Notes under the pieces: model-generated
Told to the model about the DNA's origin: nothing
Seen by the model: only the letters and a program-made list of their open reading frames with translations
Databases searched by the model: none
Source of the DNA: Leifsonia sp. CL147
Lineage (GTDB): Bacteria; Actinomycetota; Actinomycetes; Actinomycetales; Microbacteriaceae
Length of the DNA stretch: 64,000 bases
NCBI RefSeq assembly: GCF_900114565.1
Contig: NZ_FOTM01000017.1
Coordinates: forward strand, 1 to 64,000
Direction of reading: 5' to 3'
Shown: piece by piece, positions 15,523 through 23,364 of the stretch
How positions within the stretch are numbered: the stretch's first letter is position 1
Layout: every line of letters starts with the position of its first letter
Program-made: the position numbers and the translations under genes

Positions 15523-17100
15523 CTAGCGACCCAGGAACTTCTGCAGTGCGGCCAGCTCCTCTTCGGACGGCCCACCCGCCGGGGCGCTCTTCGCTGCGCC
15601 GCCGCCGAGACCGAAGCCGCTTCCGCCGCCCGCCGACGCACCGGCCGGCGCGACGCCGGCGGCCAGCGCCGCATTCTCCGCCGCGCGCTTCGCCGGGTTG
15701 CCGGAGCGGGAACCCTTCTTCTTGCTGCTCTGCTGCTTGCGGCCGCCGTAGGAGGCACCCGGGATGGGACCCATGCCCGGAACGTTCGGCACGCCGCCCT
15801 TCGCAACCGTCTTCATCATCTTCGCGGCCTGCTCGAAGCGGTTGACGAGCTGGTTCACCTCGGTGACCGTCGCCCCCGACCCCTTCGCGATGCGCAGCCG
15901 CCGCGAGCCGTTGAGGAGCTTCGGATTCGTGCGCTCCGCCTTCGTCATCGACTGGATGATGGCCTCGGTCCGGACGATCTCACGCTCGTCGAACTGGTCG
16001 AGCTGCTGCTTCATCTGACCCGCGCCGGGCAGCATCCCCATCATCTTCTTGATCGACCCCATGTTGCGCAGCTGCTGCATCTGCTTGAGGAAGTCGTCGA
16101 GCGTGAAGGTATCGGTCGCGAACTTCTCGGCGACCTTGCGCGCCTCCTCTTCGTCGAAGGCCTCCTGAGCCTGCTCGATGAGGGTGAGGATGTCGCCGAG
16201 GTCGAGGATGCGCGACGCCATCCGGTCGGGGTGGAACGGCTCGAAGTCGTCCAGCCCCTCACCGGTGGACGCGAAAATGATGGGCCGGCCCGTGATGGAT
16301 GCGACGGACAACGCGGCGCCACCGCGCGCATCGCCGTCGAGCTTGGAGAGGACGACGCCGGTGAAGTCCACGCCGTCCTGGAAGGCCTTGGCGGTCGCGA
16401 CCGCGTCCTGACCGATCATCGCGTCGATGACGAACAGCACTTCGTCCGGATCGGTGGCCTTGCGGATGTCGGCCGCCTGCCGCATGAGCTCGGCGTCGAC
16501 GCCGAGGCGTCCGGCGGTGTCGATGACGACCGTGTCGTACTGCTTGGTCTCGGCGAACTTCAGCGCGTCCTTGGCGACCTTCACCGGGTTCCCGACGCCG
16601 TTGCCGGGCTCGGGGGCGAATACCGGCACACCGGCCTGCTCCCCCACGATCTGCAGCTGGGTGACGGCATTGGGTCGCTGAAGGTCAGCGGCGACCAGGA
16701 GCGGAGTGTGGCCGTCCTTGACGAGCCACTTGCCGAGCTTGCCCGCGAGCGTCGTCTTTCCCGCGCCCTGCAGACCCGCCAGCATGATGACGGTCGGCGG
16801 ACGCTTCGCGAACTGCAGCCGGCGCTGCTGCCCGCCGAGGATGCCGACGAGCTCCTCGTTGACGATCTGGACGATCTGCTGCGCAGGGTTCAGCGCCTTG
16901 TTGACCTCGTCGCTCAGCGCACGCTCACGCACCTTGCCGGTGAAGTCCTTGACCACCTCGAGCGCGACATCCGCGTCGAGCAGCGCGCGACGGATCTCGC
17001 GCACCGTGCCGTCGACGTCCGCCGGCGACAGCTTTCCCTTGGTGCGCAGGTTCTTGAAGGTGTCCGCAAGACGGTCGGAGAGGGAACCGAAAGTAGCCAT
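15523..17100 (-). CDS. ffh: Signal recognition particle protein Ffh
   Basis: 525 residues. GTPase that binds signal peptides together with 4.5S RNA and docks on FtsY. N domain at 1-90; G domain with LAGLQGAGKTTLAGKLG near residue 105, DTAGRLGVD near 195 and VLSKLDGDARGGAAL near 250; M domain with the methionine-rich MQQLRNMGSIKKMMGMLPG and the RNA-binding SRRLRIAKGSGATV. The C-terminal ~80 residues are a Lys/Ser then Gly/Ala-rich tail. ATG 17100. The DUF2004-like gene and ftsY lie upstream on the same strand. Confidence 0.97.
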   Translation of the reverse strand: MATFGSLSDRLADTFKNLRTKGKLSPADVDGTVREIRRALLDADVALEVVKDFTGKVRERALSDEVNKALNPAQQIVQIVNEELVGILGGQQRRLQFAKRPPTVIMLAGLQGAGKTTLAGKLGKWLVKDGHTPLLVAADLQRPNAVTQLQIVGEQAGVPVFAPEPGNGVGNPVKVAKDALKFAETKQYDTVVIDTAGRLGVDAELMRQAADIRKATDPDEVLFVIDAMIGQDAVATAKAFQDGVDFTGVVLSKLDGDARGGAALSVASITGRPIIFASTGEGLDDFEPFHPDRMASRILDLGDILTLIEQAQEAFDEEEARKVAEKFATDTFTLDDFLKQMQQLRNMGSIKKMMGMLPGAGQMKQQLDQFDEREIVRTEAIIQSMTKAERTNPKLLNGSRRLRIAKGSGATVTEVNQLVNRFEQAAKMMKTVAKGGVPNVPGMGPIPGASYGGRKQQSSKKKGSRSGNPAKRAAENAALAAGVAPAGASAGGGSGFGLGGGAAKSAPAGGPSEEELAALQKFLGR

Positions 17101-17149
17101 GATCCAGTGATTCTACCGGGCGATATCGGCTAGACGCCGTGAACGTCGT

Positions 17150-17653
17150 TCACTCGCCCGATGTCTCGACCGCGACGACGTCGCCGCGCACATCGAACGA
17201 GACCGTCAGCAGCGCATCCGATTCGTCGGGTGCGATCGAGTAGTCGAAGGTGGCGAACACCTCGTCCTCGTCGGCGTGGTCGACCTGGAGGACGACGGTG
17301 AGCAGCTGCAGCGACCGGAGGACGTCGATGGCGATGTCGCCCGAGTTGTGAACGAGGAGGTCGACGAGGCTGTCGCCGAGCTTCTCGACGTGCTCGTCGA
17401 TGTAGCTCGAGGTCGCCGACTGGCGCGAACTGAGCTCGGCGACCAGCGCATCCCGTGCCCGGGCGTCGAAGCCTTCGAGGGCCTGGATGAGCGCCGCCGC
17501 CGAATCCAGGGCGAACTCGGGGACGCGGCTCTCATCGTCGGCGAGGAGTTCGACGTCGATGGCCTGGTCTCCCAGCTCCACCGTGTCGTCCCAGGCCAGT
17601 CCGCCGCTGGCCGTCTCGTCGATGATGCCGAAGAAGTCGTGCTCGATCGCCAT
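17150..17653 (-). CDS. DUF2004-like conserved protein
   Basis: 167 residues, acidic, no signal peptide or membrane segment. It begins with HDFFGIIDETASGGLAWDD and has an all-alpha middle (residues 50-120) with beta-rich ends, matching my memory of DUF2004 proteins. The function is unknown. It sits between ftsY and ffh, 9 nt after the ftsY stop, so it is probably cotranscribed with these targeting genes. Confidence 0.65.
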   Translation of the reverse strand: MAIEHDFFGIIDETASGGLAWDDTVELGDQAIDVELLADDESRVPEFALDSAAALIQALEGFDARARDALVAELSSRQSATSSYIDEHVEKLGDSLVDLLVHNSGDIAIDVLRSLQLLTVVLQVDHADEDEVFATFDYSIAPDESDALLTVSFDVRGDVVAVETSGE

Positions 17654-17662
17654 GGCGTGACC

Positions 17663-18544
17663 CTATCCCACCAGCTGCTGGGCGAAGACGTGCGGCGTGA
17701 ATCCGGTCAGGTCGTTGATCCCCTCACCCTGCCCGACGAGCTTGATCGGGATGCCCGTGCGCTCCTGCACGGCGAGCACGAAACCGCCCTTCGCCGAGCC
17801 GTCGAGCTTCGTCAGCACGAGCCCGGTCACGCCGGCGTGCTCGAGGAACGCCTCCGCCTGCGCCAGGCCGTTCTGCCCGGTGGTGGCGTCGAGGACCAGC
17901 AGCACCTCGGCGATCGGGGACTGCTTCTCGACCACGCGCTTGATCTTGGACAGCTCATCCATCAGACCGCCCTTGGTCTGCAGCCGGCCGGCCGTGTCGA
18001 TGATCACGATCTCGGTCCCGTCGCGCTTGGCCTTCTCGACGGTCTGGAACGCGACCGACGCCGGATCCTGTCCCGGCTGCTGAGGCCGCACGATCTCGGC
18101 GCCCGCCCGCTCGGCCCAGGTCGCGAGCTGCTCCACCGCCGCGGCGCGGAACGTGTCGGCCGCACCCACGACGACCGAGCGGTCGTACGTGCGCAGGAAC
18201 TTCGCGAACTTGCCGATCGTGGTGGTCTTGCCCACGCCGTTCACTCCCACCACGAGGACGATCGCCGGGCGATCGCTCAGTTTGAGGGTCGTGTCGAGCT
18301 TGGAGAGCCGCTCCTCGAGCGTCTCGCGCAGCATCCGCTGCAGGTCGGCCGGATCCGTGGTGTGGTAGCGCTCGACCTTGGCGCGCAGGTCGTCGACGAC
18401 CGCTTCTGTGACGTCCGGACCGAAGTCGGCGGTGATGAGAGCCGTCTCGAGGTCGTCCCACGTGTCGTCGTCGATGGTCTTCTTGGCGAACAGCCCGCGG
18501 AGGGCGCCCGACAGAGACCAGGGGGTGCGATCAGCCATATCCAT
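17663..18544 (-). CDS. ftsY: Signal recognition particle receptor FtsY
   Basis: 293 residues: the NG core without the long acidic A domain. P-loop VVGVNGVGKTTTIGKFAK near residue 100, then DTFRAAAVEQL, IIDTAGRLQTKGGLMDEL near 185 and LTKLDGSAKGGFVL near 240, ending GVGEGINDL-like (GQGEGINDLTGF). Docks the Ffh-ribosome complex at the membrane. Two candidate ATGs, 18544 and 18538, encode MDMADR. Confidence 0.97.
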   Translation of the reverse strand: MDMADRTPWSLSGALRGLFAKKTIDDDTWDDLETALITADFGPDVTEAVVDDLRAKVERYHTTDPADLQRMLRETLEERLSKLDTTLKLSDRPAIVLVVGVNGVGKTTTIGKFAKFLRTYDRSVVVGAADTFRAAAVEQLATWAERAGAEIVRPQQPGQDPASVAFQTVEKAKRDGTEIVIIDTAGRLQTKGGLMDELSKIKRVVEKQSPIAEVLLVLDATTGQNGLAQAEAFLEHAGVTGLVLTKLDGSAKGGFVLAVQERTGIPIKLVGQGEGINDLTGFTPHVFAQQLVG

Positions 18545-18567
18545 CAGCGTAGTCGGCGGATTACCGT

Positions 18568-19359
18568 GTGCTCATGTACGCGCTCGTGGGAGTCTCGGCG
18601 GAGCTGGCCGAGCAGCTGGTCGCGATCGAAGCGGACGGCGAGGATGCAGTGCACCAGGCCCGCACCCGGGTGCGACGGCTGCGCGGCATCCTGAGCGTGT
18701 ACAAGAAGGCGTTCGACCGTGAGGCGGAGCGGCGGATGCGGGAGCGGCTCAAAGGGCTCGGACGCCGGCTCGGCAACGTTCGCGAGCTGGAGGTGCGCGC
18801 CGCGGGCCTGCGGGCGCTGGCGGACGGGCAGGACGTGGAGCCCGTGCGGGCAGCGGCGTCTGCGCTGGCGGACCGCGCGCTGGAGCAGCACGAGCGTGCG
18901 CTCGACGACCTGCTGCACCTGCTTCGAAGCCGCGGTCACCGGGAGCTCCTCGCGGACCTGCAGCAGTTCGCCGCCGACCCGCCGCTGAGCGAGCCCGGGC
19001 GGGACGCCCCGAAGAAGATCGCGCGGAAGGGGCTGAAAAAGGCCGTCCGGCGTGTGCGCCGCAGCGAGGGCGACACCCTGGAGCAGAGGCACGCCACCCG
19101 CAAGGCCTCACGCCGCCTCCGGTACGCCGCCGAAGCGGTCGGCGACGACCTCGGCGACCGCTCGCTCCGGCTCGCCTCCGCCGCGGAGACGGTCCAGGAC
19201 GCGCTGGGCGACAACCGCGACCTGCTGCTGCTCGCGCGCCACCTGCGCGAGGCGGCGCCGGACGGGACACTGGATGCCGTGGCCGCCGCGTGCGAGGCAC
19301 GCGCGGCCGAGGCGCTGACCGGCCTCGACGACGCGCTCGCGGTCATCGAGTGGGGGTAA
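18568..19359 (+). CDS. CHAD-domain protein
   Basis: 263 residues from GTG 18568 or 261 from ATG 18574. An all-helical protein rich in Arg/Ala/Glu with the two-repeat CHAD pattern: DAVHQARTRVRRLRGIL near residue 30 and EQRHATRKASRRLRYAAEAV near 180, each with the conserved basic histidine helix. CHAD domains bind inorganic polyphosphate and associate with polyphosphate granules. No CYTH domain is fused or adjacent. Divergent from ftsY; ends just before the bacteriocin island, so it marks the left boundary of the backbone. Confidence 0.88.
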   Translation: MLMYALVGVSAELAEQLVAIEADGEDAVHQARTRVRRLRGILSVYKKAFDREAERRMRERLKGLGRRLGNVRELEVRAAGLRALADGQDVEPVRAAASALADRALEQHERALDDLLHLLRSRGHRELLADLQQFAADPPLSEPGRDAPKKIARKGLKKAVRRVRRSEGDTLEQRHATRKASRRLRYAAEAVGDDLGDRSLRLASAAETVQDALGDNRDLLLLARHLREAAPDGTLDAVAAACEARAAEALTGLDDALAVIEWG

Positions 19360-19371
19360 GCGCTCCTTCTT

Positions 19372-20439
19372 CTACCGCATCTTGAAGTAGCGGAAGAGGT
19401 GGTCTTCGCGAGTGAAGGCGGCTCCAAAACCCACACCGGCGAACGCCCCACCAACTGAGGCAGCAAGAATTCGCAGGCCGATCGAACCCAAGTAGGGCTG
19501 CTCTGATGGGTCTGCGAATCTGGCGAGCCACAGTCCGAGCCCCACGGTGAGGAGGGTTGTCCCGATGGTCCACGTCAGGGTCTCCAGCGCAAGCATCGCG
19601 AGAATGGAACGACGCGAGACCCCGACGTGCATCGCTGCGGCGTTCTGCAACCGCCGCCTCAGGGTGCTGAAAAGCCCCAAGCCCCCGGCTGCTAGAGATC
19701 CCGCAAGTGCGGCAAAGCGGGTAGACCTCGTACTCAAGGCGTTCGCCGCGTCGAAAGAAGCCCCCATCGTCGTGTTCAGCTGCGTCAACTCTGGAAGGTC
19801 TTTCGAGGACGACGAGGGCAGAACCGTCGTCAGCAGAAGTTGCGACAGCTCTTGATTGGAGGGCCAGATCTCAGCCCAGCATTCATCGAACCGGCCGGTT
19901 GCGGGGACCGGCACGAGAACTGAGTATGAGAGGCCTGATCTTCGACCGTCCGCCGGATACTCGAATCTGCCACCCAGCGCCACATCACCCTGTGGCGTGG
20001 CCAAGGACTTCCTCTGTTTCAGCCCAAGGGTCTCGTAGGCCTCCGGGCCAGCGAACACGCCAGCGCTCTGTTCCGATGCGTTCAATATCTCAAGGAGTCC
20101 TCCGCTAACCATCGAGGTCGGAAGGGGCGAATCGGGTAGAGACGATGGGACGAGCTGTGCCTTCGAATTTCGAAAGCCTCCGGCACCGCGAATTCCGGGA
20201 AGGGAACTGAGAGACTCGCACACCTGTCCGTCAATCCGGCCTCGAGCGGAAAGCACCATGACGGCAGCACCGCTGGATCTATATCGCTCTGCTTGCTCGA
20301 GCACCTGATGCGCGGTCACGAGGTCCGCACCCATCAAGGCGAGTGTTATCGCCATGAAAAGTACGGTCAATAGCCCCGAGCGCGCAGTGCCGGTCCGAGC
20401 ATTCCGCCAAGCTTCGCTGAATACCGCCAAGCACTTCAC
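19372..20439 (-). CDS. ABC transporter permease of the bacteriocin island (FtsX/MacB-like)
   Basis: 355 residues from GTG 20439, four bases after the ATPase stop; an upstream start at 20499 would add 20 residues within the ATPase gene. One N-terminal membrane segment (LLTVLFMAITLALMG) is followed by an extracytoplasmic domain of about 190 residues, then three C-terminal membrane segments, the 1+3 layout of MacB/FtsX-type permeases. Partner of the ATPase at 20444-21034. Lactococcin-972 loci typically carry an ABC ATPase and a large membrane protein; this permease likely fills that place. Base composition is clearly lower in G+C than ftsY or smc. Confidence 0.75.
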   Translation of the reverse strand: MKCLAVFSEAWRNARTGTARSGLLTVLFMAITLALMGADLVTAHQVLEQAERYRSSGAAVMVLSARGRIDGQVCESLSSLPGIRGAGGFRNSKAQLVPSSLPDSPLPTSMVSGGLLEILNASEQSAGVFAGPEAYETLGLKQRKSLATPQGDVALGGRFEYPADGRRSGLSYSVLVPVPATGRFDECWAEIWPSNQELSQLLLTTVLPSSSSKDLPELTQLNTTMGASFDAANALSTRSTRFAALAGSLAAGGLGLFSTLRRRLQNAAAMHVGVSRRSILAMLALETLTWTIGTTLLTVGLGLWLARFADPSEQPYLGSIGLRILAASVGGAFAGVGFGAAFTREDHLFRYFKMR

Positions 20440-20443
20440 GGCG

Positions 20444-21034
20444 TCACAACTCGACTCTGCCTGAGCAAGCCTTGACCACCGCTGAATCATGCGTGGCAAT
20501 TACCACGATCCGGCCCTCCCCCGCACTTTCTCCAATCGAAGAGACGACCGAGCCGGAGCTCGATCGGTCGAGCTGCGCGGTCGGTTCATCGATCAGCAAA
20601 AGCTGCGGATCAGAAGCGATTGTTCTCGCAAGCATCAACCGTTGGGCTTCGCCTCCCGAGAGGTTTGCGAAAGGAGAATCCGCAACGTGCGATAGTGCCA
20701 TCCTCTCCAACAACTCATTCGCAAACGGCTCCGCCCGTTCTCGGCCAAGCCCTCGGGCCAGGAAAGGTAGGACGACATGATCGCGGGCCGACCGCCGGGG
20801 ACTGCCATGGGGATTCTGGAATACCCAACCGATGCGAAGACCATCGGGAATGATCACGCTCCCTCTTGCCGGTGTCAACCAGCCGCCAAGTATAGACAGC
20901 AAGGTGCTTTTCCCCGAGCCTGACGGTCCGGTTAGCGCGTAGATCTGTCCTGGTGCAAAATCAGCGTTCACTCCTTCGAAGAGCCAAGCCGCGCGCTCGA
21001 ACCGGTGCCCGACGTCGCGCAACGCTATTGACAT
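20444..21034 (-). CDS. ABC transporter ATP-binding protein of the bacteriocin island
   Basis: 196 residues from ATG 21034, overlapping the upstream adaptor gene by 10 nt. Walker A GPSGSGKST at residues 36-44, Q-loop WVFQNP, signature NLSGGEAQRLMLAR, Walker B LLLIDEPTAQLD, switch ATHDS. It belongs to the LolD/MacB-type group that energises FtsX-like permeases. It should export or expel the bacteriocin, or give self-protection. Followed by the permease four bases downstream. Confidence 0.88.
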   Translation of the reverse strand: MSIALRDVGHRFERAAWLFEGVNADFAPGQIYALTGPSGSGKSTLLSILGGWLTPARGSVIIPDGLRIGWVFQNPHGSPRRSARDHVVLPFLARGLGRERAEPFANELLERMALSHVADSPFANLSGGEAQRLMLARTIASDPQLLLIDEPTAQLDRSSSGSVVSSIGESAGEGRIVVIATHDSAVVKACSGRVEL

Positions 21035-22050
21035 GACTTCGACGCATTCGGATTGAGCAAGACGCGAGTGGGAGGAGAACTCCGTACGAACCGAACGAAG
21101 GTCTGACCCAATTGGGATCCAATGACCTCGATAGCAAATGACTGGCGCCGATCGGACACACACCCCCGTGACCCGTTGAGCATGACGACGGCCGACGGCG
21201 GCACCACGCTTGCATCGATCGGCTCCGAAAGCTTCAGTGTGGCAGACCAACTGGGATTGGAATCGGCCGTTGCCGTCTCGGCCTTAACCGAGCTGAGCTG
21301 GCTCTGTGCCAGGGGAGCGGACTTCCCTCCACCATCGACATCCAATTGTCCTGTGCCGAACTCCAATTTGCGCTTCCCCGGCACTAGATCCGTCGGCATA
21401 TTGATCACTTGGAGCGTTCGCGGTTGGACAGTCACCGTAGCGATCTTTGTGCCTGCTGCCACGTTGTCGCCGAGCTTCGAATTGCACCCGTGAAGATAAA
21501 CCGCCGACGCGGGAATCCAGGTGAAGTGCGAGACTGGCACGCCGGGTTCGCTACCCTCACTCGGCTCACCGCTGCCAAGCTTGTTGGCGGCGACGAGCGT
21601 TTCGCGACCCATACCGCCATCCACCGTCACGTTGTAACCGAGCCGAACGAGTTCTTGCTGAAGAGCTACGACGTCGGCACCTCGGTCCCCTGGCTTGAGG
21701 TCGCGCCACAAGGGGATGGTGGTCGCGAGCGTGACAACTGGCGTTCCGTTCAGCGAATAAAAGCTCGAGCCTGAAACGAGCTGTCCCTCCGTCGAGCAAT
21801 CGATGCCCGTCACTCGCCCATCTCGCGCCGCGAGCAATTCATATTGGACCGACTGCGACAGCTGCACCTCGACGGCGCGATCGTCCGTATACGGGTTGGT
21901 CGAAAGCGCCACGTCGGTCGGTGCTGGGGACGGTCGGACCGAGGCGGGTAGATCATCTGGCACGATGGCCAGAAAAACCGCGGCCGCTCCCACCACTAGG
22001 GCGAGTACAAGGCCCGTCCAGCCAATCTTCCGCTTCTTGAACGTTTTCAT
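21025..22050 (-). CDS. Membrane adaptor with peptidoglycan-binding domain
   Basis: 341 residues. N-terminal basic residues then one membrane segment (about 10-30: GLVLALVVGAAAVFLAIV), with the rest outside. A PG_binding_1-like segment occurs near residues 120-160 (LKPGDRGADVVALQQELVRLGY), followed by beta-rich regions with IATVTVQPRTLQVI and a C-terminal SPPTRVLL, resembling the barrel part of HlyD/MacA-like adaptors. In Gram-positives such proteins join MacB-like ABC transporters. Coupled to the ATPase gene by overlap; probably binds the wall and assists the transporter. Confidence 0.72.
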   Translation of the reverse strand: MKTFKKRKIGWTGLVLALVVGAAAVFLAIVPDDLPASVRPSPAPTDVALSTNPYTDDRAVEVQLSQSVQYELLAARDGRVTGIDCSTEGQLVSGSSFYSLNGTPVVTLATTIPLWRDLKPGDRGADVVALQQELVRLGYNVTVDGGMGRETLVAANKLGSGEPSEGSEPGVPVSHFTWIPASAVYLHGCNSKLGDNVAAGTKIATVTVQPRTLQVINMPTDLVPGKRKLEFGTGQLDVDGGGKSAPLAQSQLSSVKAETATADSNPSWSATLKLSEPIDASVVPPSAVVMLNGSRGCVSDRRQSFAIEVIGSQLGQTFVRFVRSSPPTRVLLNPNASKSCQ

Positions 22051-22113
22051 AATCTGATTACCTCACGGCCTCACGGGGCGAGAGCCCTGAGAACGACTGA
22101 TTAGCCATCCCTA

Positions 22114-22701
22114 CTAGCGCGTGCCGTAGTTGAGCGGGTCCGCGATGCATCCATCGAAAGCTTTCGTGTTGGCCAGCTTGCTTAAGCTCTTGCCCGCCGA
22201 AAGATCCTCAGGCGTATAACTCCCATCGACTGCTTTCACTCGCTTCAGGCAGGCCACCACGATCTGATTCTCGTCGAAACCCTGAGGATTCCGGTCGATT
22301 GCGTCGCGAAGGGCCACCAGTCCGAGACCACCTTGCTTATTACAGTCGTCGATCTGTTGCTGGGTAACGTTCGCGGGCTTCGTGTAGTCAAGCGTTTTAT
22401 CCGACGTCCATGCGGACTCAACTCCGAGTCGCTTCAGGCACGAGACGATCTGATTTCTGAAGTAGGAATACTCTTGGTCGGATATAACGCCGTCTTGAAG
22501 AGCCGCACGCTCAGCCTCGCTCGAGCTCTCTGCATATGTGGATTTGAGCAGATCGCTCCACGGACCTGTGAACGCTGGAACTGCTGATTCGTCGGCGCGA
22601 ACCTCCGCCTGTCCAGCCGATGAAGCGGTGCAACCCATCAAAGACGCCATAGCGATCAGGAGCACACCGAAAAGCCCGCCGGCGCGCCCAGCCCGAATCA
22701 C
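22114..22701 (-). CDS. Lipoprotein of the bacteriocin island
   Basis: 195 residues from GTG 22701, which overlaps the bacteriocin stop as GTGA. Lipoprotein signal peptide with lipobox SLMGC at about residues 20-24. The mature part has no known domain that I recognise. Two internal segments repeat a motif, RNQIVSCLKRLG near residue 83 and ENQIVVACLKRV near 145, and other cysteines flank them, suggesting a duplicated fold with disulfides. Translational coupling to the bacteriocin suggests a role in immunity or processing; that is inference. Confidence 0.72.
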   Translation of the reverse strand: MIRAGRAGGLFGVLLIAMASLMGCTASSAGQAEVRADESAVPAFTGPWSDLLKSTYAESSSEAERAALQDGVISDQEYSYFRNQIVSCLKRLGVESAWTSDKTLDYTKPANVTQQQIDDCNKQGGLGLVALRDAIDRNPQGFDENQIVVACLKRVKAVDGSYTPEDLSAGKSLSKLANTKAFDGCIADPLNYGTR

Positions 22702-23030
22702 AGAGTGTTCCAGTACGCCGTATTACGCTGCGGAGTCTTGCTGATCGATGCCCTTGCCCAAGCGTTCTTCACCGCTGCGGCCTGGCTGCAGGTCTGACCG
22801 AAGGAAGCCCCATTGCACGCCGTCGCGGTGTGGTTCTTTGTCGCGTGGTGGTAGTACGAAAAGGTCGTCGACTCGACACCATACTGCCAGAGCCCACCGC
22901 CCGCGTTCTGGGTCGTTGTGCCCATTTTGACGACGGACTGCGATGCCGCTGATGCTGAGGCAACGGACACCGGAGCCACGATGGAGAGCCCAACGAGAGC
23001 TACGGCGAACAGCGATTTCTTGAACAACAT
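22698..23030 (-). CDS. Lactococcin-972-family bacteriocin precursor
   Basis: 110 residues. A Sec signal peptide (MLFKKSLFAVALVGL, then ASASA near residues 25-29) precedes an ~80-residue mature peptide. The mature part matches the lactococcin 972 plan: GGGLWQYGVES (compare GTWQHG), a YYHHATKNHTATA block (compare NYHHGSKTHSAT), NAWARASI and an aromatic C-terminus AYWNTL. Unlike lactococcin 972, which to my knowledge lacks cysteine, it has Cys72 and Cys81. Members are secreted unmodified and block septum formation via lipid II. An AAGGAG site lies 9 nt before ATG 23030. First gene of the island operon. Confidence 0.85.
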   Translation of the reverse strand: MLFKKSLFAVALVGLSIVAPVSVASASAASQSVVKMGTTTQNAGGGLWQYGVESTTFSYYHHATKNHTATACNGASFGQTCSQAAAVKNAWARASISKTPQRNTAYWNTL

Positions 23031-23050
23031 TTTGCATTACTCCTTGCTCT

Positions 23051-23066
23051 GCACTCGGTCGAGTGC
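23051..23066. promoter_or_regulatory. Leader hairpin / palindrome before the bacteriocin gene
   Basis: GCACTC-GGTC-GAGTGC is a perfect 6-bp inverted repeat with a 4-nt loop lying between the predicted transcription start and the ribosome site of the bacteriocin gene. It could be a small leader hairpin or an operator. Confidence 0.45.
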
Positions 23067-23075
23067 GCTTTCGCC

Positions 23076-23128
23076 AGGATAACCCACGAAAGCATTTTGA
23101 GACAAGAAATACCTGCATTAAAATGCTT
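23076..23128 (-). promoter_or_regulatory. Bacteriocin promoter with inverted-repeat operator
   Basis: On the minus strand TTGTCT (23100-23105) and TATCCT (23076-23081) make a -35/-10 pair with 18-bp spacing. A 9-bp inverted repeat, AAGCATTTT (23090-23098) and AAAATGCTT (23120-23128), puts one half inside the promoter spacer and the other just upstream of -35, a plausible repressor site. No regulator gene is found in the island. Confidence 0.5.
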
Positions 23129-23170
23129 GGTTCACATGATCTGCGCGTGGAATTGCTGTATGTTGGACGA

Positions 23171-23323
23171 ATGAGTCAGGATCTGGTGAGTACCGTGCTT
23201 CTGGCCCTGTGTCTGGGAGCGGTCGGTCTCACAGGTGTCTTCGCGTATAAGCTGCTCAGTCTGTGGATGCGAATCGTCCGCACTGGCGTCACGCAGCGCC
23301 GCAGGAAGCCGCCCCGGTTCTGA
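23171..23323 (+). CDS. Small single-pass membrane protein
   Basis: 50 residues from ATG 23171: MSQDLV, a hydrophobic segment (STVLLALCLGAVGLTGVFAYKLL, shown here only by its ends STVLL and AYKLL), then a basic tail (RRRKPPRF). It is divergent from the bacteriocin and convergent with smc. A TATGTT box sits 7 nt before the ATG, suggesting a leaderless transcript. The family is unknown; it may belong to the backbone or to the island. Confidence 0.5.
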   Translation: MSQDLVSTVLLALCLGAVGLTGVFAYKLLSLWMRIVRTGVTQRRRKPPRF

Positions 23324-23364
23324 CATATCGCGCGAGCGCCGCGCACCACTCGCCCAAGCGGCGG

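Noticed and set aside
19372-23030. Lantibiotic or RiPP gene cluster
   Set aside because: No dehydratase, cyclase, radical-SAM or leader-peptidase gene; the precursor has a Sec signal peptide, which fits an unmodified bacteriocin.
22723-23118. 131-codon minus-strand frame overlapping the bacteriocin gene in another frame
   Set aside because: The bacteriocin frame has a signal peptide, a family match and a ribosome site; this frame has none.
19372-23323. Integrated phage or IS-borne island
   Set aside because: No integrase, transposase, tRNA attachment site or flanking direct repeats were seen; transfer is inferred only from composition and gene content.
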